A stretch of DNA of 10,417 bases from Chloroflexota bacterium (GCA_017860765.1 JAGDMY010000027.1:1-10417); one strand, 5' to 3'; positions 1 to 7,296 are shown, numbered from the stretch's first letter. A program made the numbers and translations. The notes: generated by a model from the letters alone, not told the origin.

Positions 1-818
1 GAGACGGGATCGGCAGAGGGATTGCCTTGGGACTGGCCGAAGAAGGGGCCAGGGTGGTAGTTGCAGACATCGGTAAGGATGCCGAGGGGAAATATTCGGC
101 CGACAAGGTAGTCAATGAGATCAAAGGGTCCGGCGGTCAGGCAGCGGCCAGCTACGAAAACGTAGCCACCATGGCCGGAGGTGAAAAGATTGTAAAGACC
201 GCCACGGGCAATTTTGGACGGGTGGACATCCTGGTCTGCTGCGCCGGCAACTTCAAGCCGGTGAAAACCGTGGATATCACCGAAGCGGACTGGGACTCCA
301 TTCTCAATGTCCATCTCAAAGGTCATTTCGCCTGCTGCAGAGCGGCTATACCGGAGATGATCAAACAGAAGGGCGGCCGGATCATCACCTTCTCATCCCG
401 GGCGGCTGCCTTCGGCACCGGCAGCATTGCTTACGCCGCAGCCAAGGCCGGCATCCTGGGTATCACCTCCATGCTGGCCCAGGAGCAGAAGGAAAATGGC
501 ATCACCGTTAATTCTATCCTGCCCAGTGCTTCAACCAAGCTTTTCCCGCGCAAAAACCAGGCCGCCGGGCCCAAGATGGCCGACAATATGCCCTATGCCT
601 CTTCCATGGACCCCAATGACGTGGCTCCCATGGTAGTCTATCTGTGCACGGACGAAGGCAAGAACATCACCGATCGATATATCTATGTCGCCGGCGGGGA
701 TATCTGCTTCTATTCCCATCCTCTGCAGCTGGGGGCAGCCACACCGGTGCTTCTGCGCAAACCGGGCAAATGGACGGTAGATGAGCTGAGCCAGATGATT
801 CCTTCAGTAATTGCCTGA
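1..818 (+). CDS. SDR-family NAD(P)-dependent oxidoreductase, 5' partial
   Basis: The gene enters from the left edge; the reading frame starts at base 3 and about 271 residues are visible. The first of these, DGIGRGIALGLAEEGA, are the second half of the Rossmann glycine-rich TGxxxGIG cofactor loop, so only a few N-terminal residues are missing. The usual NNAG motif appears as VCCAG. The structural Asn is in LNVHLKGHF. The catalytic set is present: Ser in ITFSSRAAAFG followed by YAAAK (YxxxK). The C-terminus is about 40 residues longer than a minimal classical SDR and runs through YVAGGD into a tail ending DELSQMIPSVIA, as in SDRs acting on CoA-linked or bulky hydroxyacyl substrates. The family catalyses reversible alcohol/ketone oxidoreduction in the cytoplasm. 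The family call is secure; the substrate is unknown. CoA-ester genes nearby make a hydroxyacyl-CoA dehydrogenase role plausible (inference). Confidence 0.93.
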   Translation, partial: DGIGRGIALGLAEEGARVVVADIGKDAEGKYSADKVVNEIKGSGGQAAASYENVATMAGGEKIVKTATGNFGRVDILVCCAGNFKPVKTVDITEADWDSILNVHLKGHFACCRAAIPEMIKQKGGRIITFSSRAAAFGTGSIAYAAAKAGILGITSMLAQEQKENGITVNSILPSASTKLFPRKNQAAGPKMADNMPYASSMDPNDVAPMVVYLCTDEGKNITDRYIYVAGGDICFYSHPLQLGAATPVLLRKPGKWTVDELSQMIPSVIA

Positions 819-845
819 AATAAGTCGATCAAAGAATAAAAAAAT

Positions 846-880
846 GGATGAGGGCGGATTTCCACCCTCATCCTCTTTTA
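846..880. terminator. Bidirectional intrinsic terminator
   Basis: GGATGAGGG (846-854) pairs perfectly with CCCTCATCC (865-873). An inner GG/CC pair (856-857 with 862-863) closes a small ATTT loop, leaving single bulged bases. On the + strand the stem is followed by TCTTTTATT. On the - strand it is followed by A and then seven T (838-844). It lies exactly between the stop codons of two convergent genes, so one hairpin can end both transcripts. Confidence 0.92.
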
Positions 881-885
881 TTCCC

Positions 886-2289
886 TTAATGAGGGGTTAC
901 CGGCAGTATCAGGGCCTGGGTGGTATCCGCCACCTTTTCCAAGTTCAGAATGGAGTCCAGAATAGACCTGACAGCGGACTCGCTTAATTTGTACGCGGAG
1001 TAAGGCACACACTGGCGGAATTTGGTGACCAGCTCTTCCGTGGTGAACGGATTTTTAGGATGGCCCTTAATATAAAGGCATTCCTTGCTGAATTTACGTC
1101 CATCGTTAAGGGTCACGTGGGCCCTGGCGGTATAGATCGGCAAGCCGGGGTCTTCCCTGGCAGATATTTTTTGCATAAACTGGCGGACGTTCTGGCGCGC
1201 CCTGGCCTCCGGAGAATAGGCGCTGGGCAGGATCTCGTATCCCAGAGCCGCCGTGGCCACGACGTATGGCAGACTGAACTGGCACTCGGGGATGGTCTGC
1301 GGGTTCCATTTGACATCATGAGGCAGGGCCACCGTCAGCATATTGATTGTGGACTCATCAAATAGCACTTCCTGGATATCCTCAGCCCGAAAATTATTCT
1401 CTTTCATTAACTCGAGCAGGGACTGGATCGAAGCATGGGTGCATTTGCAGGCCGAATAAGGTTTCATGGCCGCATCCAGCATCTCCCATTTACTGCCCAG
1501 GTCACGGGTCAGGTCCTCCGGATAGGTCTTCCACTGGGCAATGCCGAAATATCCCTTGTTGCCGATCAAAATGTCCTTGTGGAAGGCGGTGATGCCCTTT
1601 TTTACCATGAGGCAGGCATTGATGGCATCCTGGGTCACGAACCCGTGATGGAGGCGTGTCATCAGCGTGCCCGTGCGGTACATTTCGGCATCCAGCGGCT
1701 GGGCCATTCCCCGCACAATGCCCATCGCATGCTTTAACTCTTCCAGGCCCAGGCCCAGCAGCTTGCCGACCGCCATGACGCTGCCAAAGATAAAATGCCC
1801 GTCGCCGATACCCACCTTGGACGCCCCGCTGAGGGCCCTGAAGGCAATGCCTACCCGGACCAGGATTTCTTTTCCCACCGCGAAGCTGGTGATGAACTCC
1901 TTGCCGCTGACCCGGCTTTTCAGACCGCTGGCGGCCAGCAGCGCCGGGAAAATATACTCGCTGGCATGGCTGGCTTCGTCGTGCACATCCCCAAAATCCA
2001 TCGCCCGTGATATCGGCCCGATGACAAATCCAGCTTCGGAAGCCGGCACCTTGCCGCCGTAGAAGGGCAGATAGGCCTCTGCCTTTCCCCCCTTATCTTT
2101 GACCAGGCTGACTATCTCGGGGATAGCCTCCATGGCAGACCCTCCAATGGTTACGGCCATGGTATCCAGGATAGACCGTTTGCAATGTTCGACGACATAG
2201 TCCGGCAGGTCCTCGTAAGTTGTCTCCAGTACCATCCGGCACAGGCTGACTTCGGGATCCTCCCCGGGTATTAAGCGAAAAGGCGACAT
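886..2289 (-). CDS. MmgE/PrpD family protein
   Basis: This 467-residue protein belongs to the MmgE/PrpD superfamily (2-methylcitrate dehydratase, cis-aconitate decarboxylase and relatives), which dehydrate or decarboxylate small polycarboxylic acids. The start at 2289 is chosen because GGAGAGGAGG lies 6 nt upstream; the open frame runs 33 codons further, into the preceding gene, without another good site. Family blocks in order: RSILDTMAVTIGG (38-50); AMDFGDVHDEASH (96-108), matching the family's ALDFDDTH block; IGDGHFIFGS (161-170); LMTRLHHG (209-216); KPYSACKCTHASIQ (276-289); and QFSLPYVVATAAL (337-349). Residues 108, 165 and 285 look like the family's active-site histidines. The family lysine of the TKRLH block appears absent, since the aligned stretch reads MTRLHH, so the reaction may differ from true PrpD. 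It is the second gene of an operon, 28 nt after a MoaD/ThiS-like gene. The family call is firm; the substrate is unknown. Confidence 0.92.
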   Translation of the reverse strand: MSPFRLIPGEDPEVSLCRMVLETTYEDLPDYVVEHCKRSILDTMAVTIGGSAMEAIPEIVSLVKDKGGKAEAYLPFYGGKVPASEAGFVIGPISRAMDFGDVHDEASHASEYIFPALLAASGLKSRVSGKEFITSFAVGKEILVRVGIAFRALSGASKVGIGDGHFIFGSVMAVGKLLGLGLEELKHAMGIVRGMAQPLDAEMYRTGTLMTRLHHGFVTQDAINACLMVKKGITAFHKDILIGNKGYFGIAQWKTYPEDLTRDLGSKWEMLDAAMKPYSACKCTHASIQSLLELMKENNFRAEDIQEVLFDESTINMLTVALPHDVKWNPQTIPECQFSLPYVVATAALGYEILPSAYSPEARARQNVRQFMQKISAREDPGLPIYTARAHVTLNDGRKFSKECLYIKGHPKNPFTTEELVTKFRQCVPYSAYKLSESAVRSILDSILNLEKVADTTQALILPVTPH

Positions 2290-2317
2290 ATGATTCCTCC
2301 TCTCCAGGGCTCCTAGA

Positions 2318-2620
2318 CTACCCGCCGAATAGAACGGGGGCCAGAGTGATGTTGTCCTGGTCCTGGAGTACAAGTTCGTTAATCTCACCGTATTGAATGA
2401 GTTTATTGTTTAAAATGACCAGAACATGCTCGCTCATCTGGCACGTTTCAGGGTTAAAGACCATTTTGTGGAACTCGGGATAGGCCCCGGCTACTTCTGC
2501 TAAAAATGCCCCCAGTTTGGTCCCGGCCGGGACTTTTTTCTTCAAGATGCTGTTGCTGGCTTCGGGCATGTTCAGCGTGCGGGAAATCCAGGAATAAGGC
2601 TGTAAAATAACCTGATTCAT
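2318..2620 (-). CDS. MoaD/ThiS-family beta-grasp sulfur-carrier-like protein
   Basis: This protein of about 100 residues has the ubiquitin-like beta-grasp pattern of MoaD/ThiS proteins. It has a helix region (LGAFLAEVAGAYPEF), a strand with VLVILNNKLIQ, the acidic LQDQDNITL turn, and a C-terminus ending in Gly-Gly (APVLFGG). In the family the terminal GG is adenylylated and thiocarboxylated so the protein can donate sulfur, classically for molybdopterin or thiamin. Two starts are possible. ATG at 2635 gives 105 residues but sits on the predicted transcription start and would be leaderless. ATG at 2620 (MNQVIL) has GAGAGAG 4 nt upstream and is preferred. It is the first gene before MmgE/PrpD, and no MoaE, ThiF/MoeB or AOR gene is in view. 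Whether it feeds a tungsten/molybdenum cofactor pathway or serves its neighbour is unknown. Confidence 0.85.
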   Translation of the reverse strand: MNQVILQPYSWISRTLNMPEASNSILKKKVPAGTKLGAFLAEVAGAYPEFHKMVFNPETCQMSEHVLVILNNKLIQYGEINELVLQDQDNITLAPVLFGG

Positions 2621-2641
2621 TTTCTCTCTCGCCATGATAGG

Positions 2642-2670
2642 ATTATAGCATTTCCCCTTTTTTCAGTCTA
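2642..2670 (-). promoter_or_regulatory. Extended -10 sigma70-type promoter of the MoaD-like/mmgE operon
   Basis: On the - strand a perfect TATAAT (2642-2647) is preceded by TGC, giving the extended -10 TGnTATAAT. Seventeen bases upstream TAGACT (2665-2670) matches TTGACA at 4 of 6 positions. Transcription is predicted to start near 2635, at the first ATG of the downstream gene, which would make the mRNA leaderless or leave a leader of about 15 nt before the ATG at 2620. Confidence 0.75.
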
Positions 2671-2743
2671 CCATGTCAGCTCGGTACAACAATGGACGGG
2701 ACCTTCGGGACGAGCTATCAAATTCGAAGACGTACTGGACAAG

Positions 2744-2772
2744 TTGTTCTCTCATGAATATGGTATTATAAT
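2744..2772 (+). promoter_or_regulatory. Putative sigma70-type promoter of the NYN gene
   Basis: A perfect TATAAT (2767-2772) lies 17 nt after TTGTTC (2744-2749), which matches TTGACA only in its first three bases. The predicted start near 2779 leaves a leader of about 52 nt before the ATG at 2831. It diverges from the promoter of the MoaD-like operon, with about 75 nt between the two -35 regions. Confidence 0.6.
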
Positions 2773-2780
2773 GTAGACAA

Positions 2781-2799
2781 TCAGATGACATAAATCTGA
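2781..2799 (+). promoter_or_regulatory. Inverted repeat at the 5' end of the NYN-gene leader
   Basis: TCAGAT (2781-2786) and ATCTGA (2794-2799) form a perfect 6-bp inverted repeat around a 7-nt spacer. It starts within a few bases of the predicted transcription start. It could be a 5' mRNA hairpin that stabilises the transcript, or a small dimer-protein operator. The repeat is visible; a function is inference. Confidence 0.35.
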
Positions 2800-2830
2800 A
2801 GGAAATATTCTTAAGGATAACGGAAATTTT

Positions 2831-3445
2831 ATGGATGATAGAGTAGCTATTTTTATTGATGGAAGCAATCTGTACCACTCGGTACAAAATAATTTCGGCA
2901 GGCATGACTTGAATTTTACCGAGTTTGCCACCAAGCTTTCTGCCGGCCGCCGGCTGTTCCGCATCTATTATTACAACGTCCTGCAGGACCCCTCCCAATA
3001 CCCGGACAGCTATCGAGAACAGCAGGAATTTCTGGATGTGCTGCGCAAAACGCCCTATCTGGAAGTGCGGCTGGGGAGCACCAAAAAGGCCCAGGGCATT
3101 GAGAAGGGGATCGACGTCATGATTGCCACCGACCTCCTCTATTTTGCCTGGAGCGGGTTTTATGATGTCGCCATACTGGTGAGCGGAGATGCTGATTTCG
3201 CCTACGCCGTTCAGGCAGTGAAAAATATGGGCAAGCATGTCGAAGTGGCTTATTTTGAAAGCGGAGCTTCCAAAGACCTGCTGGATGTGGCTGACAACCG
3301 CTATCTGCTGGACCGCAACTTTTTCACCAGTATCTGGGTAATCAAGCGCCGTCCGCAGCAGCGCCATCGCTTGATAAGGAAGAGCAAGGCTCCTCTGCCA
3401 ATCCAACATATCGCTCCCGGCATAGTAAGCGATTTCCAGTCCTGA
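2831..3445 (+). CDS. NYN domain protein (LabA/DUF88 type, PIN-like nuclease fold)
   Basis: This 204-residue protein has a NYN domain over about residues 4-165. It carries the acidic metal-site residues of the PIN-like fold: D10 and N13 in IFIDGSNLYHS, D95 and D101 in KGIDVMIATD, and D120/D122 in VSGDADF. NYN proteins are predicted or shown Mg2+-dependent RNases; LabA-like members in bacteria are linked to RNA turnover or regulation, but their targets are mostly unknown. The last 35 residues are basic (KRRPQQRHRLIRK) and may contact RNA. The ATG at 2831 follows a weak Shine-Dalgarno region (AAGG too far upstream, GGA at 2822-2824), so translation may be modest. A 279-codon open frame on the opposite strand is a shadow. 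A membrane-protein gene follows 55 nt later. The fold is certain; the RNA target is not known. Confidence 0.93.
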   Translation: MDDRVAIFIDGSNLYHSVQNNFGRHDLNFTEFATKLSAGRRLFRIYYYNVLQDPSQYPDSYREQQEFLDVLRKTPYLEVRLGSTKKAQGIEKGIDVMIATDLLYFAWSGFYDVAILVSGDADFAYAVQAVKNMGKHVEVAYFESGASKDLLDVADNRYLLDRNFFTSIWVIKRRPQQRHRLIRKSKAPLPIQHIAPGIVSDFQS

Positions 3446-3469
3446 CCCGGGCCCACGGCTTCCAGGCTG

Positions 3470-3478
3470 TGCTAGAAT
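3470..3478 (+). promoter_or_regulatory. Possible extended -10 promoter before the membrane-protein gene
   Basis: TGCTAGAAT (3470-3478) fits an extended -10 element (TGn plus TAGAAT, 5 of 6 matches to TATAAT). No convincing -35 lies 16-18 nt upstream. A start near 3485 would leave a short leader. A hairpin (CACGGC 3454-3459 with GCTGTG 3466-3471, one G-U pair) abuts it. Co-transcription with the NYN gene is equally possible. Confidence 0.35.
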
Positions 3479-3500
3479 GAAGTAAAGGCCCCATTTTTTC

Positions 3501-3842
3501 ATGAAAAGAATGGACTATCGTCTGCTAATATTGTATTTTTTGGTCGGCGGAGCGACTGTGGCCATTACCACCTATTTCGGCACCCGCGGACAGGGATTGC
3601 TGGCGGCCTTTGTGGGGGTTTTCCCGGGAGTCACTGTCATCACCTTCTGCGCCATCTATTTCCAGAGTGGCACTGACGCGGTAACTTCCTACGCCAAGGG
3701 GATGCTGATACTGCTCCCGCCCTGGATCCTGTATGTGCTGGGGATCATCTTCCTCTTGCCCAGGATCGGCCTGGTCCCGGGACTGATTTCCAGCGTAGCA
3801 GCCTATGTCCTTGTTGCCCTTTTGATAATCAGGCTGCTATGA
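3501..3842 (+). CDS. Small four-helix membrane protein, DUF3147/GlpM-like
   Basis: This 113-residue, very hydrophobic protein has about four membrane helices near residues 7-24, 31-53, 66-86 and 92-112. The order GTRGQGLLAAFVGVFPGVT, then YAKGMLILLPPWILY, then LLPRIGLVPG resembles the DUF3147/GlpM family of small inner-membrane proteins: a conserved FP after helix 2, a YAKG...P before helix 3 and an LLPRxG turn. The family has no settled biochemical function. The start is uncertain: AAAGG lies 12 nt before the ATG at 3501, and a second ATG at 3510 (MDYRLL) is possible. Its last 14 bases overlap, tail to tail, the end of the convergent lgt gene, so no terminator separates them. A T6 tract (3494-3499) sits directly before the start codon. 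Confidence 0.8.
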   Translation: MKRMDYRLLILYFLVGGATVAITTYFGTRGQGLLAAFVGVFPGVTVITFCAIYFQSGTDAVTSYAKGMLILLPPWILYVLGIIFLLPRIGLVPGLISSVAAYVLVALLIIRLL

Positions 3843-4632
3843 CTTTCTGCCGTCGATTTTTTCTCAGCAGGTAAAACAGAGCAGCCCCCGCCACCACCAG
3901 GATGCCCAGGGCTACCACCTGCGCTTCCTGCAGGTCCCAGAACCAGATATTTTCCAGGCGCACAAAGCTCAAAATAAAGCGTCCCAGCGCATATACTGCG
4001 GCGTAAGTCAGGAAAACCACTCCATTCTGTGAAAAGCGATTGCGATATTTTAAAATCAGCGCCAGCGCCAGGCCGTTCCAGAGCATGTCATAGACGGGGT
4101 AGGGATGGGTAGGTATACCCAGCAAATCGGCGGGTATCATCGCTCCCGGGTGGACATAAATAAACCCCCAGGGCAAGCTGGTGGGACCGCCGTAAGCATC
4201 TCCATTCACAATACACCCCAGCCGCCCGATGATTTGAGCAATAAGCAGCCCTGGCGCCACCACATCGGCCAGTCTGCTAAAAGAGATATGCTGGAGACGG
4301 GTATAGATGACCACCCCTATTCCACCCCCCACCAGGGCTCCCCAGATAGCCAGGCCTCCCTGCTGCAACATTACTATCTGCAGAGGATTGGCGACATAAT
4401 AGCTCCAGTGGTCAATAACATGAAACAGCCTGGCCCCGACTATTCCGCCGATTAATACCCAGGGGAGGGCCGAAAGGATATTATCAGCCGAAATTCCCTT
4501 CTTCCGGCCATCGAAAAGGGACCAGACTACCGCCGCGACTATCGCAGCCAGTATAGCCAGGCTGTACCAGCGTATTTCAAAGCCCCCGATCTCCCCGATA
4601 ACCGGGTTGATATTTATTACAATGCCATTCAT
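3829..4632 (-). CDS. lgt: Prolipoprotein diacylglyceryl transferase
   Basis: Lgt transfers diacylglycerol from phosphatidylglycerol to the lipobox cysteine of prelipoproteins at the outer face of the cytoplasmic membrane, the first step of lipoprotein maturation. The 267 residues are typical in length with about seven membrane helices. Landmarks are IRWYS (20-24, with the conserved Tyr23), QQGGLAIWGALVGGG (90-104), the signature GRLGCIVNGDAYG (136-148, with Arg137 and Asn143), THPYPVYD (175-182) and ALGRFILSFVR (215-225, with Arg218). Differences from the E. coli pattern: Asp145 where Glu151 is usual, and Ser222 where the Glu of RFIVEF is expected. The basic tail RKNRRQK is cytoplasmic-like. 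GGTGG and GGCAGG precede the ATG at 4632. It follows copA by 55 nt without a visible promoter, so it is probably read from the copper operon transcript. Identity is certain. Confidence 0.96.
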   Translation of the reverse strand: MNGIVININPVIGEIGGFEIRWYSLAILAAIVAAVVWSLFDGRKKGISADNILSALPWVLIGGIVGARLFHVIDHWSYYVANPLQIVMLQQGGLAIWGALVGGGIGVVIYTRLQHISFSRLADVVAPGLLIAQIIGRLGCIVNGDAYGGPTSLPWGFIYVHPGAMIPADLLGIPTHPYPVYDMLWNGLALALILKYRNRFSQNGVVFLTYAAVYALGRFILSFVRLENIWFWDLQEAQVVALGILVVAGAALFYLLRKNRRQKVIAA

Positions 4633-4687
4633 CCTGCCACCCCGATATTTAAAATTATCATCACCGATTCCAAATCCAAAAGTTCTT

Positions 4688-7090
4688 CTATCCTTTATTT
4701 CTCATCTTATAGCGGTTCATCAGCAAGGAGTTCGAGACTACCGACACGGAGCTGAAGCCCATCGCGGCGGCGGCGATGATGGGATTCAACAGCAGCCCGG
4801 TAAAAGGGAAAAGGACGCCGGCTGCAATGGGAATGCCGATAGTATTGTAGATGAAAGCCCAGAAAAGGTTCTGGCGGATCTTGCGGATAGTATAGCGGCT
4901 GAGCTTAATCGCCTCCACCACGTCCCGCAGGTCATCTCTCACCAGCACAATATCACCGGTCTCCAGGGCCACGTCGGTGCCGCTCCCCAGCGCAATGCCG
5001 ATATCCGCCTGGGCCAGTGCCGGGGCATCGTTGATGCCATCACCTACCATAGCTGTCACCTGTCCATTTTCCTGCAGCTTGCGGACCTCCGCAGCCTTGT
5101 CCTGAGGCAGGACTTCCGCCAGCACTCTGCCAATCCCGGCCTTTTGGGCAATGGCCTGCGCTGTGCGATGGTTATCGCCGGTGATCATCACTGTCTCGAT
5201 GTTCATCGCCTGGAGTTGCGCTACGGCTGCAGCCGCGCTTTCTTTGATAGTATCGGCCACAGCGATTATCCCGCTCAGCTTGCCGTCAACGGCCATCAGC
5301 ATGACCGTTTTCCCCTCCTCCTCCAATCTGCTGATCTGGCCCTCAACACCCGCAACGGCAATATTGTTTTCCTGCATCAGGAGCCGATTACCCAACAGCA
5401 GCTCCTGATTTTCGATGGTGGCTTTGATTCCACGTCCGCTGAGGGCTTCAAATGAAGCGGGCGACGGTAGCTGTGAATCTCCATCCCGGCCTGCTTCGAG
5501 GATGGCCATCCCCAGGGGGTGCTCCGAACCTTTCTCGGCCGCTGCCGCCAGACGGAGGACTGCCCGCGGCGGCATGCCGTTGGTCGGGATAGTATCCGTC
5601 ACCACCGGCTTACCCCTGGTCAGAGTACCGGTCTTATCAAAGACTATCGCCTTCACCCGGTAAGCCCCTTCCAGCGCCTCAGCGCTCTTGATAAGGATGC
5701 CGTTCTGGGCCCCTTTGCCGGTCCCCACCATAATAGCCGTTGGCGTGGCCAGACCCAGAGAGCAGGGACAGGCAATCACCAGGACGGCAATAAAAGCCGT
5801 CAGGGCAAATATAAACGGCTGGCTGCCTGCGAAAAACCAGGCCAGGAAAGTGATAACCGCAATTCCCAGTACCGCGGGAACAAAGATGCCCGCGATGCGG
5901 TCGGCCAGCCGCTGGATGGGAGCCTTGGAACCCTGGGCCATCTCCACCAGATTGATTATTTGCGCCAGGGCGGTGTCCTTGCCTACCCTGGCAGCGCGGA
6001 ATTTGAAATAGCCGCTCTTATTGAGGGTGGCCCCGATAACCTGGTCTCCGGTCTTCTTTTCTACCGGCATGGATTCGCCGGTCAACATAGACTCGTCGAC
6101 CGCCGAAGAGCCTTCAACCACTACTCCATCTACCGGGATCTTCTCCCCGGGATGGACGACAACTATGTTGCCAACCTCGACCTCATCGATCGGCACCGCA
6201 GTTTCCCGATCATTTAAGATAATGACGGCGGTTCTGGCCTGGAGACCGATAAGTTTCTTAATAGCCTCTGAGGTCCGCCCCTTGGCGCGTGCTTCCAGCC
6301 ATCTTCCCAGCAAGATGATCGAGATTATCAGCGCCGCGGTATCAAAATAAACGTCGCCGGTGATGACCCCTATCACCGCCAGCAGGCTGTAGATATAAGC
6401 TGCACTGGTACCCAGTGCAATAAGGGTATCCATATTGGCCCGGCCGTTGCGCAGGGCTTTAAAGGTACCTGCATAGAACTGCGCCCCGATGTAAAACTGT
6501 ACCGGAGTAGCCAGACCCAGCATAATCCAGCCGGTGTTTTCCCTGGAGAAAGGAGAGACCATCGAGAAGATAAAGGTTGGGATAGCCAGAACAAAACTAA
6601 CTATCACCATCAATCGCAAATTACGGGCTTCCCTCTCCCTGGCCTGCTTCTCCCGGTCGATCGCGCCGCTCTCCCGGGAAACCGCCTGGTAGCCGGCCTT
6701 TTCCACCACTTTGCGGAGCAGCGGCACGCCGGTCACCTCGGGGTTGTAGCGGACGGTGGCTGTCTCGGCGGCAAAATTCACCTGGGCGGAGAGTACTCCC
6801 TCAGCCTCCCGTAAAGCTTTTTCAATGGTCTGAGCACAAACAGCGCAGTGCATCCCCATCAGTCCCAGCGTCACTTCGCTGACGCCGATCCCGAAGCCGG
6901 CCTCCTCTACGGCTTTCTTGAGGTCAGCCTCGCTTATCACCGCGGGATCATATTCTACAGTGGCCTTTTCTGTAGCTATGTTAACGCTGGCCCGGGAGAC
7001 TCCCTCCAGAGCTTGCAGCGACTTTTCGGTGCCAGCCGCGCAGGAAGCGCAGTGCATCCCCGTGATTCTTAAGGTCGTCTGCCTGGTCAT
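4688..7090 (-). CDS. copA: Cu(I)-exporting P1B-type ATPase
   Basis: CopA pumps Cu(I) (or Ag(I)) out of the cytoplasm using ATP. The 800 residues contain two N-terminal heavy-metal domains with GMHCASC (11-17) and GMHCAVC (79-85), then eight membrane helices. The catalytic elements are all present: TGES (337-340) in the actuator domain, the membrane metal site CPC (441-443, here [10 protein letters not shown] rather than the commoner CPCALG), DKTGTLT (485-491) with the phosphorylated Asp485, the nucleotide-binding SEHP (522-525) and [10 protein letters not shown] (683-692). The P1B-1 signature of the last two helices is YN (748-749) and MxxSS (777-781), which supports copper specificity. The ATG at 7090 overlaps the copZ stop as ATGA, and GGAG inside the copZ end acts as ribosome binding site, so translation is coupled. 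No lesion was seen. Confidence 0.97.
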   Translation of the reverse strand: MTRQTTLRITGMHCASCAAGTEKSLQALEGVSRASVNIATEKATVEYDPAVISEADLKKAVEEAGFGIGVSEVTLGLMGMHCAVCAQTIEKALREAEGVLSAQVNFAAETATVRYNPEVTGVPLLRKVVEKAGYQAVSRESGAIDREKQAREREARNLRLMVIVSFVLAIPTFIFSMVSPFSRENTGWIMLGLATPVQFYIGAQFYAGTFKALRNGRANMDTLIALGTSAAYIYSLLAVIGVITGDVYFDTAALIISIILLGRWLEARAKGRTSEAIKKLIGLQARTAVIILNDRETAVPIDEVEVGNIVVVHPGEKIPVDGVVVEGSSAVDESMLTGESMPVEKKTGDQVIGATLNKSGYFKFRAARVGKDTALAQIINLVEMAQGSKAPIQRLADRIAGIFVPAVLGIAVITFLAWFFAGSQPFIFALTAFIAVLVIACPCSLGLATPTAIMVGTGKGAQNGILIKSAEALEGAYRVKAIVFDKTGTLTRGKPVVTDTIPTNGMPPRAVLRLAAAAEKGSEHPLGMAILEAGRDGDSQLPSPASFEALSGRGIKATIENQELLLGNRLLMQENNIAVAGVEGQISRLEEEGKTVMLMAVDGKLSGIIAVADTIKESAAAAVAQLQAMNIETVMITGDNHRTAQAIAQKAGIGRVLAEVLPQDKAAEVRKLQENGQVTAMVGDGINDAPALAQADIGIALGSGTDVALETGDIVLVRDDLRDVVEAIKLSRYTIRKIRQNLFWAFIYNTIGIPIAAGVLFPFTGLLLNPIIAAAAMGFSSVSVVSNSLLMNRYKMRNKG

Positions 7091-7296
7091 CCTACTCCAT
7101 ATCCGGCGTCTTTCACAGCTTTGGCCAGGTCTTTTTCATTGGCCCTGGCAGGATCATATTCCACGCTGGCCTGGCCGGCCTTTAGATCGACGTCGGCCGA
7201 GGCCACACCGGCTACGTTTTTTAAGGCTTTTTCCACCCTGGTGGAACAGCCGGAGCAGCTCATGCCGGTGACCTTGATTGTGGTCTTCTTATTCAT
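7087..7296 (-). CDS. copZ: Copper chaperone, heavy-metal-associated domain protein
   Basis: This 69-residue single HMA domain has the Cu(I)-binding GMSCSGC motif (11-17) in loop 1 and the beta-alpha-beta-beta-alpha-beta pattern through [18 protein letters not shown] to DAGYGVG. CopZ-type chaperones carry Cu(I) through the cytoplasm to the N-terminal domains of CopA, whose HMA motifs here are closely similar. A strong ribosome binding site, GGGAGGCAGG, precedes the ATG at 7296. It is the first gene of the copper operon, its TGA overlaps the ATG of copA by 4 nt, and it lies about 50 nt downstream of the predicted transcription start. A mercury-type (MerP) role is less likely because copA and no mer gene follows. 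Confidence 0.95.
   Translation of the reverse strand: MNKKTTIKVTGMSCSGCSTRVEKALKNVAGVASADVDLKAGQASVEYDPARANEKDLAKAVKDAGYGVG

Noticed and set aside
2290..2388. N-terminal extension of the MmgE/PrpD gene to 2388
   Set aside because: It overlaps the MoaD-like gene and has no family similarity, while an ideal GGAGAGGAGG site fixes the start at 2289.
2694..2740. Four GGAC words (2694, 2699, 2708, 2737) between the divergent promoters, considered as a regulator-binding array
   Set aside because: Irregular spacing and a 4-nt word are not beyond chance in this GC-rich stretch.
2663..3502. A 279-codon open frame on the - strand covering the NYN gene
   Set aside because: It lies antisense to a gene with clear NYN motifs, a promoter and family-typical length; its translation has low-complexity, non-domain composition and no ribosome binding site.
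4607..5455. A 282-codon open frame on the + strand antisense to copA
   Set aside because: A shadow of the GC-biased copA coding strand, rich in His, Gln and Arg without a recognisable domain.
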